Positions 53,442-63,090 of a stretch of 64,000 nucleotides of DNA are shown in pieces (within the stretch, counting starts at the first letter, position 1; the number at the start of each line of letters is the position of its first letter). Made by a program: the position numbers and the translations under genes. This DNA comes from Eurosta solidaginis (lineage: Eukaryota > Arthropoda > Insecta > Diptera > Tephritidae). The notes under the pieces were generated by a model. The model worked only from the letters and a program-made list of their open reading frames with translations, was not told the origin of the DNA and searched no databases. The stretch lies in contig NC_090322.1 in the NCBI RefSeq assembly GCF_040869045.1, forward strand, positions 274,686,662 through 274,750,661, in the 5' to 3' direction.

Positions 53442-55819
53442 ACTTGTTTTATTTAAATATAGAGCAATTGTTTTCGAAAAGAAATCAATTTGAAACCATT
53501 TTTCCAGGGAGATCAACGCGAGGTCGGCGGCGGCCTTAAAAATTAAAAGCCCTTTCAAATACGTATGTTATTTTTTATATCTATAATTTTCTGTGGAAAA
53601 ACACCCATTTCGGATCACCGATAGACAGATTTAGTACATTTTTTTAATGATTTTTTTTTTTTGCAAATTTATTGTTTTTAATTTTGTTTGCAAAATTTTT
53701 TTTACTTTTAACACTTTTACATATTTTGAAATAATAATAAGCTCTGAGCATTTTTTGGCTAGTCGTTTTTTATTCTTGAACATAAATCTATCGTCATTAT
53801 TTTAATCCGCTCTAAATTATTCTAAAATTAAATTACCCGATGTACTTCTGACTTGGATATAAATACGTGACAGTCTCGAGCAAAGGATCATCTACAAGTT
53901 TGATTTCAACGGATTTATGATCTTCAATTGTTGTAAAAAAAACGGAGTACTAATGGAGCTACCTCAAAATTTTAATAGGCCTTTCGATCTGAATTTAAAT
54001 TCATTTTCTATAGTGATCTGGTCAGTTCATACAATGAGGAGTATTACACCAAGTGCCAGCAAAAGAGGTAATGAAAAGTTCCCTTTTCTCTTCTAAACAA
54101 AATTGTGTCCACGCTCTTGTATATGCGCAAATGCATGTACCGTTATGCATTTTTTTTAACAGCTCTTGCAAATATTTACATTTTTACTGTGCAATGTGGT
54201 CATAATCCGCCCACTTCTTTGCCAAAGATGTGCTGCCAGAGGCAATATCACCATATCTCACTACAACAATCAATAAAATCTCTTGACAAATGTTTAAATT
54301 GATTGTTTCGGCGAAGCTAAAGGTCTTTCTTTATTGTTCCAACTTTGTTAGCATAAAATGGCTACAACAATTTGATGTTAAAGAGTTAAATGCTATACAG
54401 ATCGTAACGAATATTAGGCTGGGTCGGCTTTGAAACTCAAAAGGTCTTAGTACAAAAAACGATTTGATAGAAATGAAGCTATTTGACATCCGATTATTAA
54501 AACGAATATATCATTGTTGTTCATAGTTAGGTATGTCAAAATAAAAAATTAAAAAAGCTCAAAAGAATATTAAGAACATTAAGAAAAAAAAATGTATAGA
54601 AATTTTTACGAAAACAACAATGACATATCAATTTTAAATATAGCGAATCAAATAACCACGCAAGAAAAAAATAAAAAAAATAATTTAAGGTGTTCTTTTC
54701 TTGTTATTTTTTCGAGCCAATCTAATATATGTATATATGCAAATACAAAAATGATGGATGAAAAAAGGTCATTATTAGAGATCAGTTCATTTATCCCCCT
54801 ATATTTTTGCACACTAACATACACTTTATTGGTATTGTTGCAGTTCCGTCCGGTCGCATTACTGGCGTGTACTAACATCTTAAAGGGGCGTTATGGAAAT
54901 ATCGCTGTATTTTATTTTCCTCATTAAAAAAAATCTATTATTTCGTGCATCAGTATTGGCCCGATATCTGACTCTTGAACGAATACAGAAATGGAAGTGT
55001 TCTTTTCGATTTCGGACATGTAGGGGAACTGCGAATTTTCTCTGAATTTACCTTCAAAAGCTCAGAATGAATATATTTTACAACAGAAATAACACAAAAC
55101 CACCTTTTTGACCGACTTTAGACTAGCAAAGGAGCATTTCCAATACCATTTAGAAAATTTGAGGGTATTCATTTGGTTATCAAGTTTTCTGGGTAAAAAT
55201 AAGTTCTTTGTAGTATATTTTGTTTTTATAAAAAAAAAAATTTAAATCTTTCTCATATAACCGGATAAACAGTGTTTCTTAAGTACCACAAATAATTAAT
55301 TTTATCATTACATTTCCCATCCATTTTGGATTAATTACCATGAGCCTCACTGGCCTTACACCCATATCTGGTGTTGGGGTTAAAACAAAGCTTTATTTCC
55401 GATTCTGATATGATAGAACTTTCGGATCTGATTTCAGTTCCGACCTTTTCGAATTCGATATATGAAGGATATGTAAAAAGGTTTTATGAAAGAACATATC
55501 TGTGGCAATTTGAATAAGCAACCTAATTCGAGTTAGGATAATGGCGATACATAGACCTTTATCTGAAAAGCTAGCCACAATTCACCATTGTAACTTCCTA
55601 TGAGTAAGTAACACAGGGAGATCTTAACGGATTTCTGTTATAAAGCCAGAATATCACTTTTATCCTAACTCCAATCAGGTTGTTTTTTCAAATTGTAACA
55701 GATATGTAGCTCGTATGCGTTTGTTTCGCCTATTAAGCCTTGACCATTTATTAGAAAAAATTTCATATCCTTGGATTTTTATTATTTATTTGTGATCCTT
55801 CTCAATTGAATAGATATGT
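53442..55819. other. No gene recognised
   Basis: Strongly AT-rich with T- and A-runs (53640-53700, 54585-54700). The 111-codon frame at 54592-54927 overlaps another on the opposite strand and is low-complexity at its start. No transposon ends were identified. Confidence 0.45.
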
Positions 55820-56045
55820 GTCTCTGCCCCCCCCCCCCCCCCACCTCGGAACAACACCCTAACGACCCCGAAATTAACCAAGTGACCCTAAAACGACCCC
55901 TGGATGATCCCGAGAGAGTCCCCAAAATCATCACCAAATCCTCGAAGTCGACCCAAAATTACCCCAAAGTGACCCAGAAAAGATCCTGCGAGGTCCTAAA
56001 ATCGTCATACATCCTTCAAATGACCCCAGGGGACCCTAGCTTAAC
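55820..56045 (+). repeat. C-rich strand-asymmetric tract
   Basis: A run of about 18 C (55827-55844) is followed by some 200 bp with frequent GACCC, CCCCAAA and GATCC words at irregular 10-15 bp spacing and an excess of C over G. The asymmetry leaves one plus-strand frame open for 139 codons (55816-56235). The composition, not selection, explains that frame. I read it as a decayed minisatellite. Confidence 0.6.
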
Positions 56046-56782
56046 GCAAAATCGAGTGGGAAGAGAATCGCACAGTCGAAAGTGCATGTCGACTCGTTAC
56101 CAAACCGTACCCACTACTGCATATAAACTATTTATTTGTACATATGTACATATATACCATATTGGCGACGCGTCACCACGCCAGAAATCGATCTTACGTG
56201 CACCTATAGATGTTTCATATAAAAAAAGAATATAATTAACGAAATCTGAGAAAAAAAATGCCATTGCTATCTTCGTGTTCGCCGCTGTACGGTAAAGAAA
56301 GACTTGAGACACGAACTTTTTCGCAGATTACTTTATTCCAGATTCTTTCACAAATGCGCTCAAGCCATATCATTTAGCAAAAACAATATAACCGGGATTG
56401 CTAGTTTTGAATTAGTTTTTTCTGGAAAATTTTGGTTACAGACGTAAGGCTCCAGAAACGGGATATTTTAAAACGGCGAAACATGTCTCTGTAAGTATGG
56501 GTTTCAATATTATTAAGCTGACCAAGTATGTATGAATGTATAAAGCGAGATTGCACAGTAAAAATAAAGTTAACTGTTTTTATTATCGTTTTCAATTTAA
56601 ACAAAACCAAATTATTTTTTTACATGTTTTTGTTATATCTTAAATAAAAATTTTATTGTTAATAAGGTTGTGCAAGCTTGGTTAAGTCGAACTGCCTTAT
56701 CCATGAGGACTTCGCACAGACTTAATGTGTCGGCAATATATAATATCTTTACAATTTCTGTTTCTTTATTGAAAAAAATAAA

Positions 56783-56783
<1 letters not shown>
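56046..56783. other. No gene recognised
   Basis: AT-rich spacer between the C-rich tract and a TA microsatellite; no motif seen. Confidence 0.4.

Positions 56784-56837
<54 letters not shown>
56784..56837. repeat. (TA)n microsatellite
   Basis: Alternating TA interrupted once by ACATATA near its left side; about 25 dinucleotide units in all. Confidence 0.95.
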
Positions 56838-56839
<2 letters not shown>

Positions 56840-58420
56840 CTACCCTTCAGCCAAAAATGTTTTTGCATTTACGGTTGTCAAATCTACGAAAACCCATTTA
56901 TAACATACAATAAAATCAGACAGTTTCGCTTACTTCTACGAAAAAGTTAAATTTTCTAAATGAAATAGGCGTTCTTGAACTATTTTATGCAGGTGATGTC
57001 AAACCATAAAAAGAAACTTCCTTAGATATCCTCCCTATTAACCCTGCAGCCATGTCCAACTAGTGACTATGGTTGTTAAGTCATTATAAATGCCAGTCTG
57101 ACGTTCTGTACAAACGCTAATTCTGAAGCCTTCACATCTTGACTTGGCGAAATTTGTTATCCTCAACGTCACCGTTCCGTCCTCAAATTACGAGCATTTC
57201 CAACTTCGTAGACATCTACCAATTATAGTTGCGCGTCGCCTTGGAATGAAATGAAACAGCCACAAGCACGACGTCAACGCATCGCATACATCGAGGGTGC
57301 AAATGCGTCTTTTAAAGGTTTTTTTTCCACTAAACATACATACGTATGTACATATCGTTTTTTGTTTCATTTGAACCTTTTATTATTTTTGTTGTTGTGG
57401 TTTTTTTGTTGAGGCTTTTTGCTGCTGGGTTTGGATATAATATAATCGCCTCTGTTATCCCCATTCCAATCCTCGCTATGGCAACTGATGCGCCAACTCA
57501 ACTCAATTTCAATCTCCGTCAACTGTCGTTGGACACTATTATATGGACATATATGCTTATATATGTAATAAATTTGCACATACATTTGTACATATGTACA
57601 CATGTTACGATATGGTGGTGTTATTACTTGAGCTTAGTTGAATCGCCAAGATCACCCGCCCTAACTTATTCTTGGTAGTGATTCGTCGACATTCAAACAA
57701 ACGCCTGTGTGGCTGGACATATCTTTTAGAATGGCAAACTGCAATTTGCTATCCGAAACCATTTAAAGTAATTTATTTCCTTTGTATGTGTATTTGTCGT
57801 GTTGGACTTTTGGAAATGTACGCATTGGAGTTGCGAGCGCGACAGATCTACAATATGCGCACACCAAAAAAAGGGCCTTCATATGGCTGTGATCGCGTAA
57901 ATGACTTCTTTTCTGCAAAAACATTCACACCGAGATGAACTGGGGAGCATTGAGGTTGGTCCAACAACTGGACAATTAACTGACAGTTTGCGATGTGGGG
58001 AAGTGCTCGTCAGTTTGTCTTTTTAGTCTTCCGTTCTCAGAGATCGCTCTAGCCGTTTATTATGCCGCTGTTTGTTGTCGCGATTTAATTCTATTTGTTG
58101 TTTGTTATTTTGTTTTGGGGTTTTTTTCGCATTTACAAACTATTCTGCTGTTTCGTTTAGTTTTATAAAATTAAAAATAAAACGAATTTGGAACTTCTTG
58201 CATTTAAAATAAGTGCGACACGCCCACTTGCCAAACGAGTAATTTCATTCTGCGTTTTGCTCACAGCCACAGCAACCAGACATTGTTCAAATGAGATTCG
58301 TAAATATATCATTAATGGTGACAAGCTTTTAAAATTATGTGGAACAGAAATAGTAATATGACTCAAGTTTTGGGATTCACTATTTTAAGAAAAGATAAAC
58401 TACTAATATGGTTTCCATAT
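56838..58420. other. No gene recognised
   Basis: AT-rich DNA with GTATGTACATAT-type words. The 110-codon frame at 57346-57678 is opposed by another on the minus strand (57367-57603); neither has a domain. It ends at the ATAT target of LTR element B. Confidence 0.45.
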
Positions 58421-58957
58421 TGTTACGAATATTAGCAACACTGAGGGGTACTGCCATCTCTAAGCCGATGCTAAGAGTGATTTGTATGCACATCCATAAA
58501 TCAATCATTATGTATCTACATAAACGAATCAATCATTAGGTCTACACATATGTACGTACACGCAGCGGAGAAGCAACGCACAAACACATGCAGATATCTT
58601 ATCTGAGATATGCAATTATAATTGTGGTAGTGTCGCTCACAACCACACGCGCATATGAGAGCTATACACGTACATCTGTAGTTATAATTATAACAGATCA
58701 CCAACTAGTAGATTCTAGAACAGAAGCGCCTAGAAGATGCAACGAGGAAATCAAAGAGTATAAAACGCCTCAAAAATAGAGGCGCTACAATCAGTTTTGA
58801 ATTAAGTACGCTATCTGTCGGACAATAGTACTGTTATTGTACTTTAATAAAGGCCATTTTGCATTATTGAAAAGTGGAGTTATTTATTCAACAGTTTAGT
58901 GATTCGAGTCTTAGTAGAAGATTTGAAATAAGCGAAATTTCAAGTAAATTCGTTACA
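58421..58957 (+). repeat. 5' LTR of element B
   Basis: 537 bp. TATAAAA lies at 58759-58765 with TCAGTT (initiator) at 58791-58796, 34 bp from TATA start to the initiator A. AATAAA lies at 58846-58851. These give the U3-R-U5 layout and a complete Pol II promoter and poly(A) signal. Confidence 0.92.
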
Positions 58958-58959
58958 AT

Positions 58960-58970
58960 TGGTGTCAGAA
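58960..58970 (+). other. Primer-binding site of element B
   Basis: TGGTGTCAGAA begins two bases after the LTR. It matches element A and fits the 3' end of an insect tRNA-Leu, from memory. Confidence 0.7.
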
Positions 58971-59016
58971 TAGGAATTGTTGAATAAAATCCGAAGACTT
59001 CGAATACAACTTGGAC

Positions 59017-59519
59017 ATGGCAAAGTTGGGTGAATTAACGATCCAGCAACTGAAAGAGGAGTTGGAAGTTCGTGGATTGGCTACTTTTGGCGATAAATCT
59101 CAGCTACAAAAACGACTAAGTGTAGCTATGGTATTTGAAGGTTTCATCAATGCTGAGGAGTATGTCTTTCATTATGATAGCGGCAAAACAACAACAAAAA
59201 TGGAAGAAAAAAACGAAACACCGCAGACAGTGACGATCACAATATCTGTACAAACATCGACAATGGCATCTCAGCTCCTCCTGTGACTCCACGCATTTCA
59301 GAAATGGCGGCGCAAATGGCATCTCAATTGGAAGAACAGAAGACATATATGTCATCTCAACTGGAAGCGCAAGAGGCCCGTATATCTGGAATGTCGACAA
59401 AAATTTCGGAACAGGTATCATCGCAGCTCTTTGCGAAACTGGAAGAGCAGGATGCAAAAATTTTACAAATCGAGGACAAAACTGATGCCGAGATAGAAGC
59501 GTTGAAAGGTCTTATGTAA
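59017..59519 (+). pseudogene. Gag N-terminus with SAP-like domain and coiled coil (element B)
   Basis: The first ATG is at 59017 (MAKLGELTIQQLKEEL). Residues about 5-37 have the SAP pattern: L-x3-LK-x-EL, then RGLATFGDKSQLQKRL. A frameshift near 59280 moves the reading into a second frame, 59283-59519, which is a repetitive coiled coil (ASQLEEQ, SSQLEAQEARI, FAKLEEQDAKI). That frame ends in a TAA at 59517-59519, and the same frame then stays open into the capsid region. So one frameshift and one stop separate the Gag N-terminus from the rest. Confidence 0.8.
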
Positions 59520-61319
59520 CAGTTACAACTAAATCGCCCAGCTGTTCCAGCGAGCAATCCGAAGGTAAAAACTCCATCTTTTGACGGCTCTGTTCCTTTC
59601 GAGGTATTCAAGCTTCAATTTGAGAAGACGTCAGAAGTGAACAACTGGAATGCTGAAGATAAAGTTGCTGCTATATTCGTAGCATTGAAGGGGCCAGCAG
59701 CTGAAATCCTACAGACGATTCCCGAAGGAGAGCGGAACAACTATGAAGCATTGATGGCCGCTGTCGGGAGACGTTATGGAAGCGAGCATAGAAAACAGGT
59801 ATACCAAATTGAGTTGCAAAACAGTTACCAAAAAGCAAATGAGACCTTACAGGTGTTTGCGTCGGATGTTGAAAGATTGGTTCATCTTGCAAATGCGGAC
59901 GCACCCGTGGAATACACTGAAAGGGTAAAGATTCAGAGCTTTATTAACGGCATACGGGACGTCGAAACGAAGCGAGCTACATATGCGAACCCAAAGCCAA
60001 CATTTGCTGAAACGGTATCACATGCACTGACTCAGGAAATAGCGTCACTTTTGAGTAAGCCCGCATGCAAAGCTCATCGCGTGGAAGTGGAAAGGCCAGA
60101 TTGGGTAGACACAATTTTGGAAGCACTGAAGGGATTACAACAAAACAATGCCGGAGTTATGAAGTGTTTCAAGTGCGGTAACCCAAGTCACATTGCACGT
60201 CATTGCAGCACCGATCATGGTAGTTCCAACTTGGCTGGTTGTAAACGCAAAGCTGGAGGAGATAAACAAGAGCGAGTCCAATGTAAAGATCGAGAACTTG
60301 TCCCAGCTATTGAATGTCGTGTGATACCTATCTCGCAAACTGGAAGGAAATCGATCAGTCTTACCGTCAAAGGAAATGTGGTTGGCAAGGAGCGTATACT
60401 GACTGTAGATACGGGCGCGTCTCATTCCTTGATCCGATCTGATTTGGTCAACAGGACAGTAAAGCCCTTACCTGGAGCAAGACTGCGTACGATTATTGGA
60501 GAGTATAACCAAGTCCAGGGAGAAGTGGTATGTGAAGTCTTAATTGGGGAGGTCATGGTTCTACACAAATTCGTTGTGGCAGAGATCGTTGATGAAGTCA
60601 TATTTGGAGTGGATTTCCTAGTTGACTATGACATCAGTACCGATATGCAGAGAAGGATTATGCAGTATAAGAACCAGGATGTGCTACTTAACTTCAGTTT
60701 GGAAAAAGGGTTCAGCAGTAAGCGAGTGCTGGTGGAGGAGATTCGACAGAGACCACGAAAGTCAAGGAAAGTAGATCGAGCAAAGTTTGATGGAACAAAT
60801 GGGCCAAACAAATCAAAACCGAAGGAACCTGTGAGAGAAATACTGGCATTGAAAAGCCCTAACGGACGCACTGAAATGAAGGAAAGAATTTCCCAGAAAG
60901 AATGCAAGGGTGGTTTCAAGTCAGGACACACTACTGTTGTGAAGCGTCGGAACGATATTGATTATGCAAAGCAAATCCGACAAGCGCAAGCTCTACGAAG
61001 TAGTTCATTGGCCAAACAACAGAGTGTGAAGGAACGAACCAGGGTAATGAGTAGTACGATGAAACACAGGTACGATGAGAACAATAATTCGGAAGGTTTC
61101 TTGGCGGGCGATTTGGTACTGTTATACAACCCTTACCGGCGGAAAGGTGTTCCATCCAAGATTCGGTGCAGTTGGGAAGGCCCATACAAAGTTGTGAAGA
61201 AGATCAGTGATACCATCTACCGCATAAAAACCCTTTGGAAACCACGGAGTAGAAGAGTGGTACATTTGGAGATGCTAGCGGGATCGGGAGATTTGTCTGA
61301 TCTGGACGATCAGACTTAG
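59520..61319 (+). CDS. Gag-protease-integrase C-terminus fusion frame (element B)
   Basis: An open frame of 599 codons after the TAA at 59517. There is no ATG at its start, and the GTG at 59637 is simply an internal Val. In order it has: a capsid-like region (WNAEDKVAAIFVALKGPAAE), the zinc knuckle CFKCGNPSHIARHC (60166-60207, canonical CCHC), the protease active site LTVDTGASHS (60402-60431) with VIFGVDFL about 65 residues on, a basic linker, and the GPY/F box WEGPYKVVK of integrase (about 61172-61198), ending LEMLA...DDQT. The deletion that removed RT through the integrase core left the frame intact. The whole frame is open despite ~4% LTR divergence. Confidence 0.85.
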   Translation, partial: QLQLNRPAVPASNPKVKTPSFDGSVPFEVFKLQFEKTSEVNNWNAEDKVAAIFVALKGPAAEILQTIPEGERNNYEALMAAVGRRYGSEHRKQVYQIELQNSYQKANETLQVFASDVERLVHLANADAPVEYTERVKIQSFINGIRDVETKRATYANPKPTFAETVSHALTQEIASLLSKPACKAHRVEVERPDWVDTILEALKGLQQNNAGVMKCFKCGNPSHIARHCSTDHGSSNLAGCKRKAGGDKQERVQCKDRELVPAIECRVIPISQTGRKSISLTVKGNVVGKERILTVDTGASHSLIRSDLVNRTVKPLPGARLRTIIGEYNQVQGEVVCEVLIGEVMVLHKFVVAEIVDEVIFGVDFLVDYDISTDMQRRIMQYKNQDVLLNFSLEKGFSSKRVLVEEIRQRPRKSRKVDRAKFDGTNGPNKSKPKEPVREILALKSPNGRTEMKERISQKECKGGFKSGHTTVVKRRNDIDYAKQIRQAQALRSSSLAKQQSVKERTRVMSSTMKHRYDENNNSEGFLAGDLVLLYNPYRRKGVPSKIRCSWEGPYKVVKKISDTIYRIKTLWKPRSRRVVHLEMLAGSGDLSDLDDQT

Positions 61320-61330
61320 GTGGAGGGCAG
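61318..61330 (+). other. Polypurine tract of element B
   Basis: AGGTGGAGGGCAG directly before the 3' LTR. Its first two bases belong to the TAG stop codon (61317-61319) of the fusion frame. Confidence 0.8.
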
Positions 61331-61866
61331 TGTTATGAATATTAGCAACACTAAGGGGTACTGCCATCTCTAAGCCGATGCTAAGGGTGATTTGTATGCA
61401 CATCCATAAATCAATCATTATGTATCTACATAAACGAATCAATCATTAGGTCTACACATATGTACGTACTCGCAGCGGAGAAGCAACGCACAAACACATG
61501 CAGATATCTTATCTGAGATATGCAATTATAATTGTGGAAGTCTCGCTCACAAACACACGCGCATATGAGAGCTATACACGTACATCTGTATTTATAATTA
61601 TAACAGATAACCAACTAGTAGATTCTAGAACAGAAGCGCCTAGAAGATGCAACGAGGAAAACAAAGAGTATAAAAGGCCTCAAAAATAGAGGCGCTACAA
61701 TCAGTTTTGAATTAAGTACGCTATCTGTCGGACAATAGTAGTGTTATTGTACTTTAATAAAGGCCATTTTGCATTATTGAAAAGTGGACTTATTTATTCA
61801 ACAGTTTAGTGATTCGAACCTTAGAAAAGGATTTGAAATAAGCGAAATTGCAGTAAATTCATTACA
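61331..61866 (+). repeat. 3' LTR of element B
   Basis: 536 bp, collinear with the 5' LTR, including TATAAAA and AATAAA. It begins TGTTATGAAT and ends TTCATTACA, so both tips carry one C/T-type change from the 5' LTR. Confidence 0.92.
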
Positions 61867-62802
61867 ATATATTAAATCCCCATTATTTGGCCAATAAAGA
61901 GTATATACTTATTTCTCACCTTATCCTGTCGCATGTCCACGATGCGTTGGGGTACTGATTACTATTATCATATTACTCTAGGTTTATGTTGAACTGGCTA
62001 AGGATATCTCTTAGACTGAAAATGTGCATAGTGTTACCAGAAGTTATCTGGACCAGGCTGAAGATATTATAAAATAACTCTGCCCTCTTCGCCAAAACTA
62101 GACATTTTTTAGCGCCCACCCTTCTCTCTGCCCGAGATTAGAAAGAGGTGTCAATCCTAGTAGCATAATACTCAAACTTGCGAGCGTTGGGCAATAACAC
62201 GATTCACACCCATTATTTCTGCAGCCCGCATATCCTAAATTTGCTGTCATAGACCAGACACTATTTACGATCGTGCGATGCCCGATTGCAGTACCCTGTA
62301 GAAATGCTCTTTGTAATCCTACGATATTCGCGCCTTGGTTGATCATGTGCAAATCTTACTAACTTTAGTCCCACTTAATTTGATTGATACATTTCCACCT
62401 GAATCTGGTGAGTTAAAAGTGGAAAAAGTTTTTACCGCCCAATCGATTTTGATATTAGTTACCAACACTACTCGCTTCAAGATCGAAACTCACGGAATAT
62501 GTCGCCAGCTTAAAAATATCTTTCATGTGCTTCCCGAACTCTTTACTGCACCATAGCAGCTTTGTTTTGTTCCTGGATTACCTTACATGAGAGGAATAAT
62601 TATTCGCATTTACAATTTGGTTTCTATATTATTGAATACCCCATCTTTTCTACAGCGATAGCGGCCTTGTGTTTCGAGTTTGGTCCCGTTCGTTTCCCTA
62701 AGGTTTCGAAGGGCATTTGATCTTCATCCGGTTTAGGAAATGCTGAAACTTACATACGCATGGTAGAAATTGTATGGCCTAGAAAGAAAAAACCAATGTG
62801 GT
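61867..62802. other. No gene recognised
   Basis: AT-rich sequence after element B. The overlapping frames at 62098-62352 (minus) and 62335-62556 (plus) carry no domain. Confidence 0.45.
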
Positions 62803-63090
62803 TGTTGTTGAAGCGATAAAGACACCGGTATAAAGCACCATTAAAGTAGAAACCCGACCATCTCGAGAACCATTTAATATGACCACGTTAAACCTTCTAG
62901 GCCATACCGCCCCCACCCCCATGTTCCATGAGGTACTTTGGGGTTCCCAGAGCCTCGGCCGCTAAATTTGTGTATGAAGCATTCATATTTGTAACCGGAT
63001 TTCCCACGGGTAGTTGAGATTGACAATTGGCTTGGGGAAGCTGTAAAGCTCTATAGCTTTGTATATCTCTTATAAACTCTTTGACCCTCA
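62803..63090 (+). repeat. Repeat family T1, copy 5
   Basis: It shows GGTTGTTGTTGAAGCGATAA, GCACCATTAAAGTA, CCATCTCGAGAACCATTTAA, TATGACCACGTTAAACC, AGGCCATACCGCCCCCACC, GTTCCATGAGGTACTTTGGG and TTGACAATTGGCTTGGGGAA in family order. The hairpin part seen in copies 1-3 is deleted. Confidence 0.75.

Larger units (their letters stand above)
58421..61866 (+). mobile_element. Internally deleted LTR retrotransposon (element B)
   Basis: 3446 bp bounded by ~537-bp LTRs (TGTTACGAAT...TTCGTTACA on the left, TGTTATGAAT...TTCATTACA on the right), with an ATAT duplication at 58417-58420 and 61867-61870. The LTRs differ at roughly 20 positions, about 4% by eye. The interior has a primer-binding site, Gag with SAP-like domain, coiled coil and zinc knuckle, protease, the integrase C-terminus and a polypurine tract. 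Reverse transcriptase, RNase H and the integrase core are absent, so it could move only with enzymes supplied by a complete relative. Same family as element A. Confidence 0.93.

Noticed and set aside
54592..54927. 111-codon plus-strand frame
   Set aside because: Low-complexity AT-rich sequence with an opposing frame of 76 codons; no domain.
55816..56235. 139-codon plus-strand frame, Pro/Thr/Lys-rich
   Set aside because: Explained by the C-rich, stop-poor composition of a decayed repeat; no start context and no domain.
57346..57678. 110-codon plus-strand frame with hydrophobic stretches
   Set aside because: Hydrophobicity comes from T-rich DNA; a frame of similar size opposes it; no splice or domain support.
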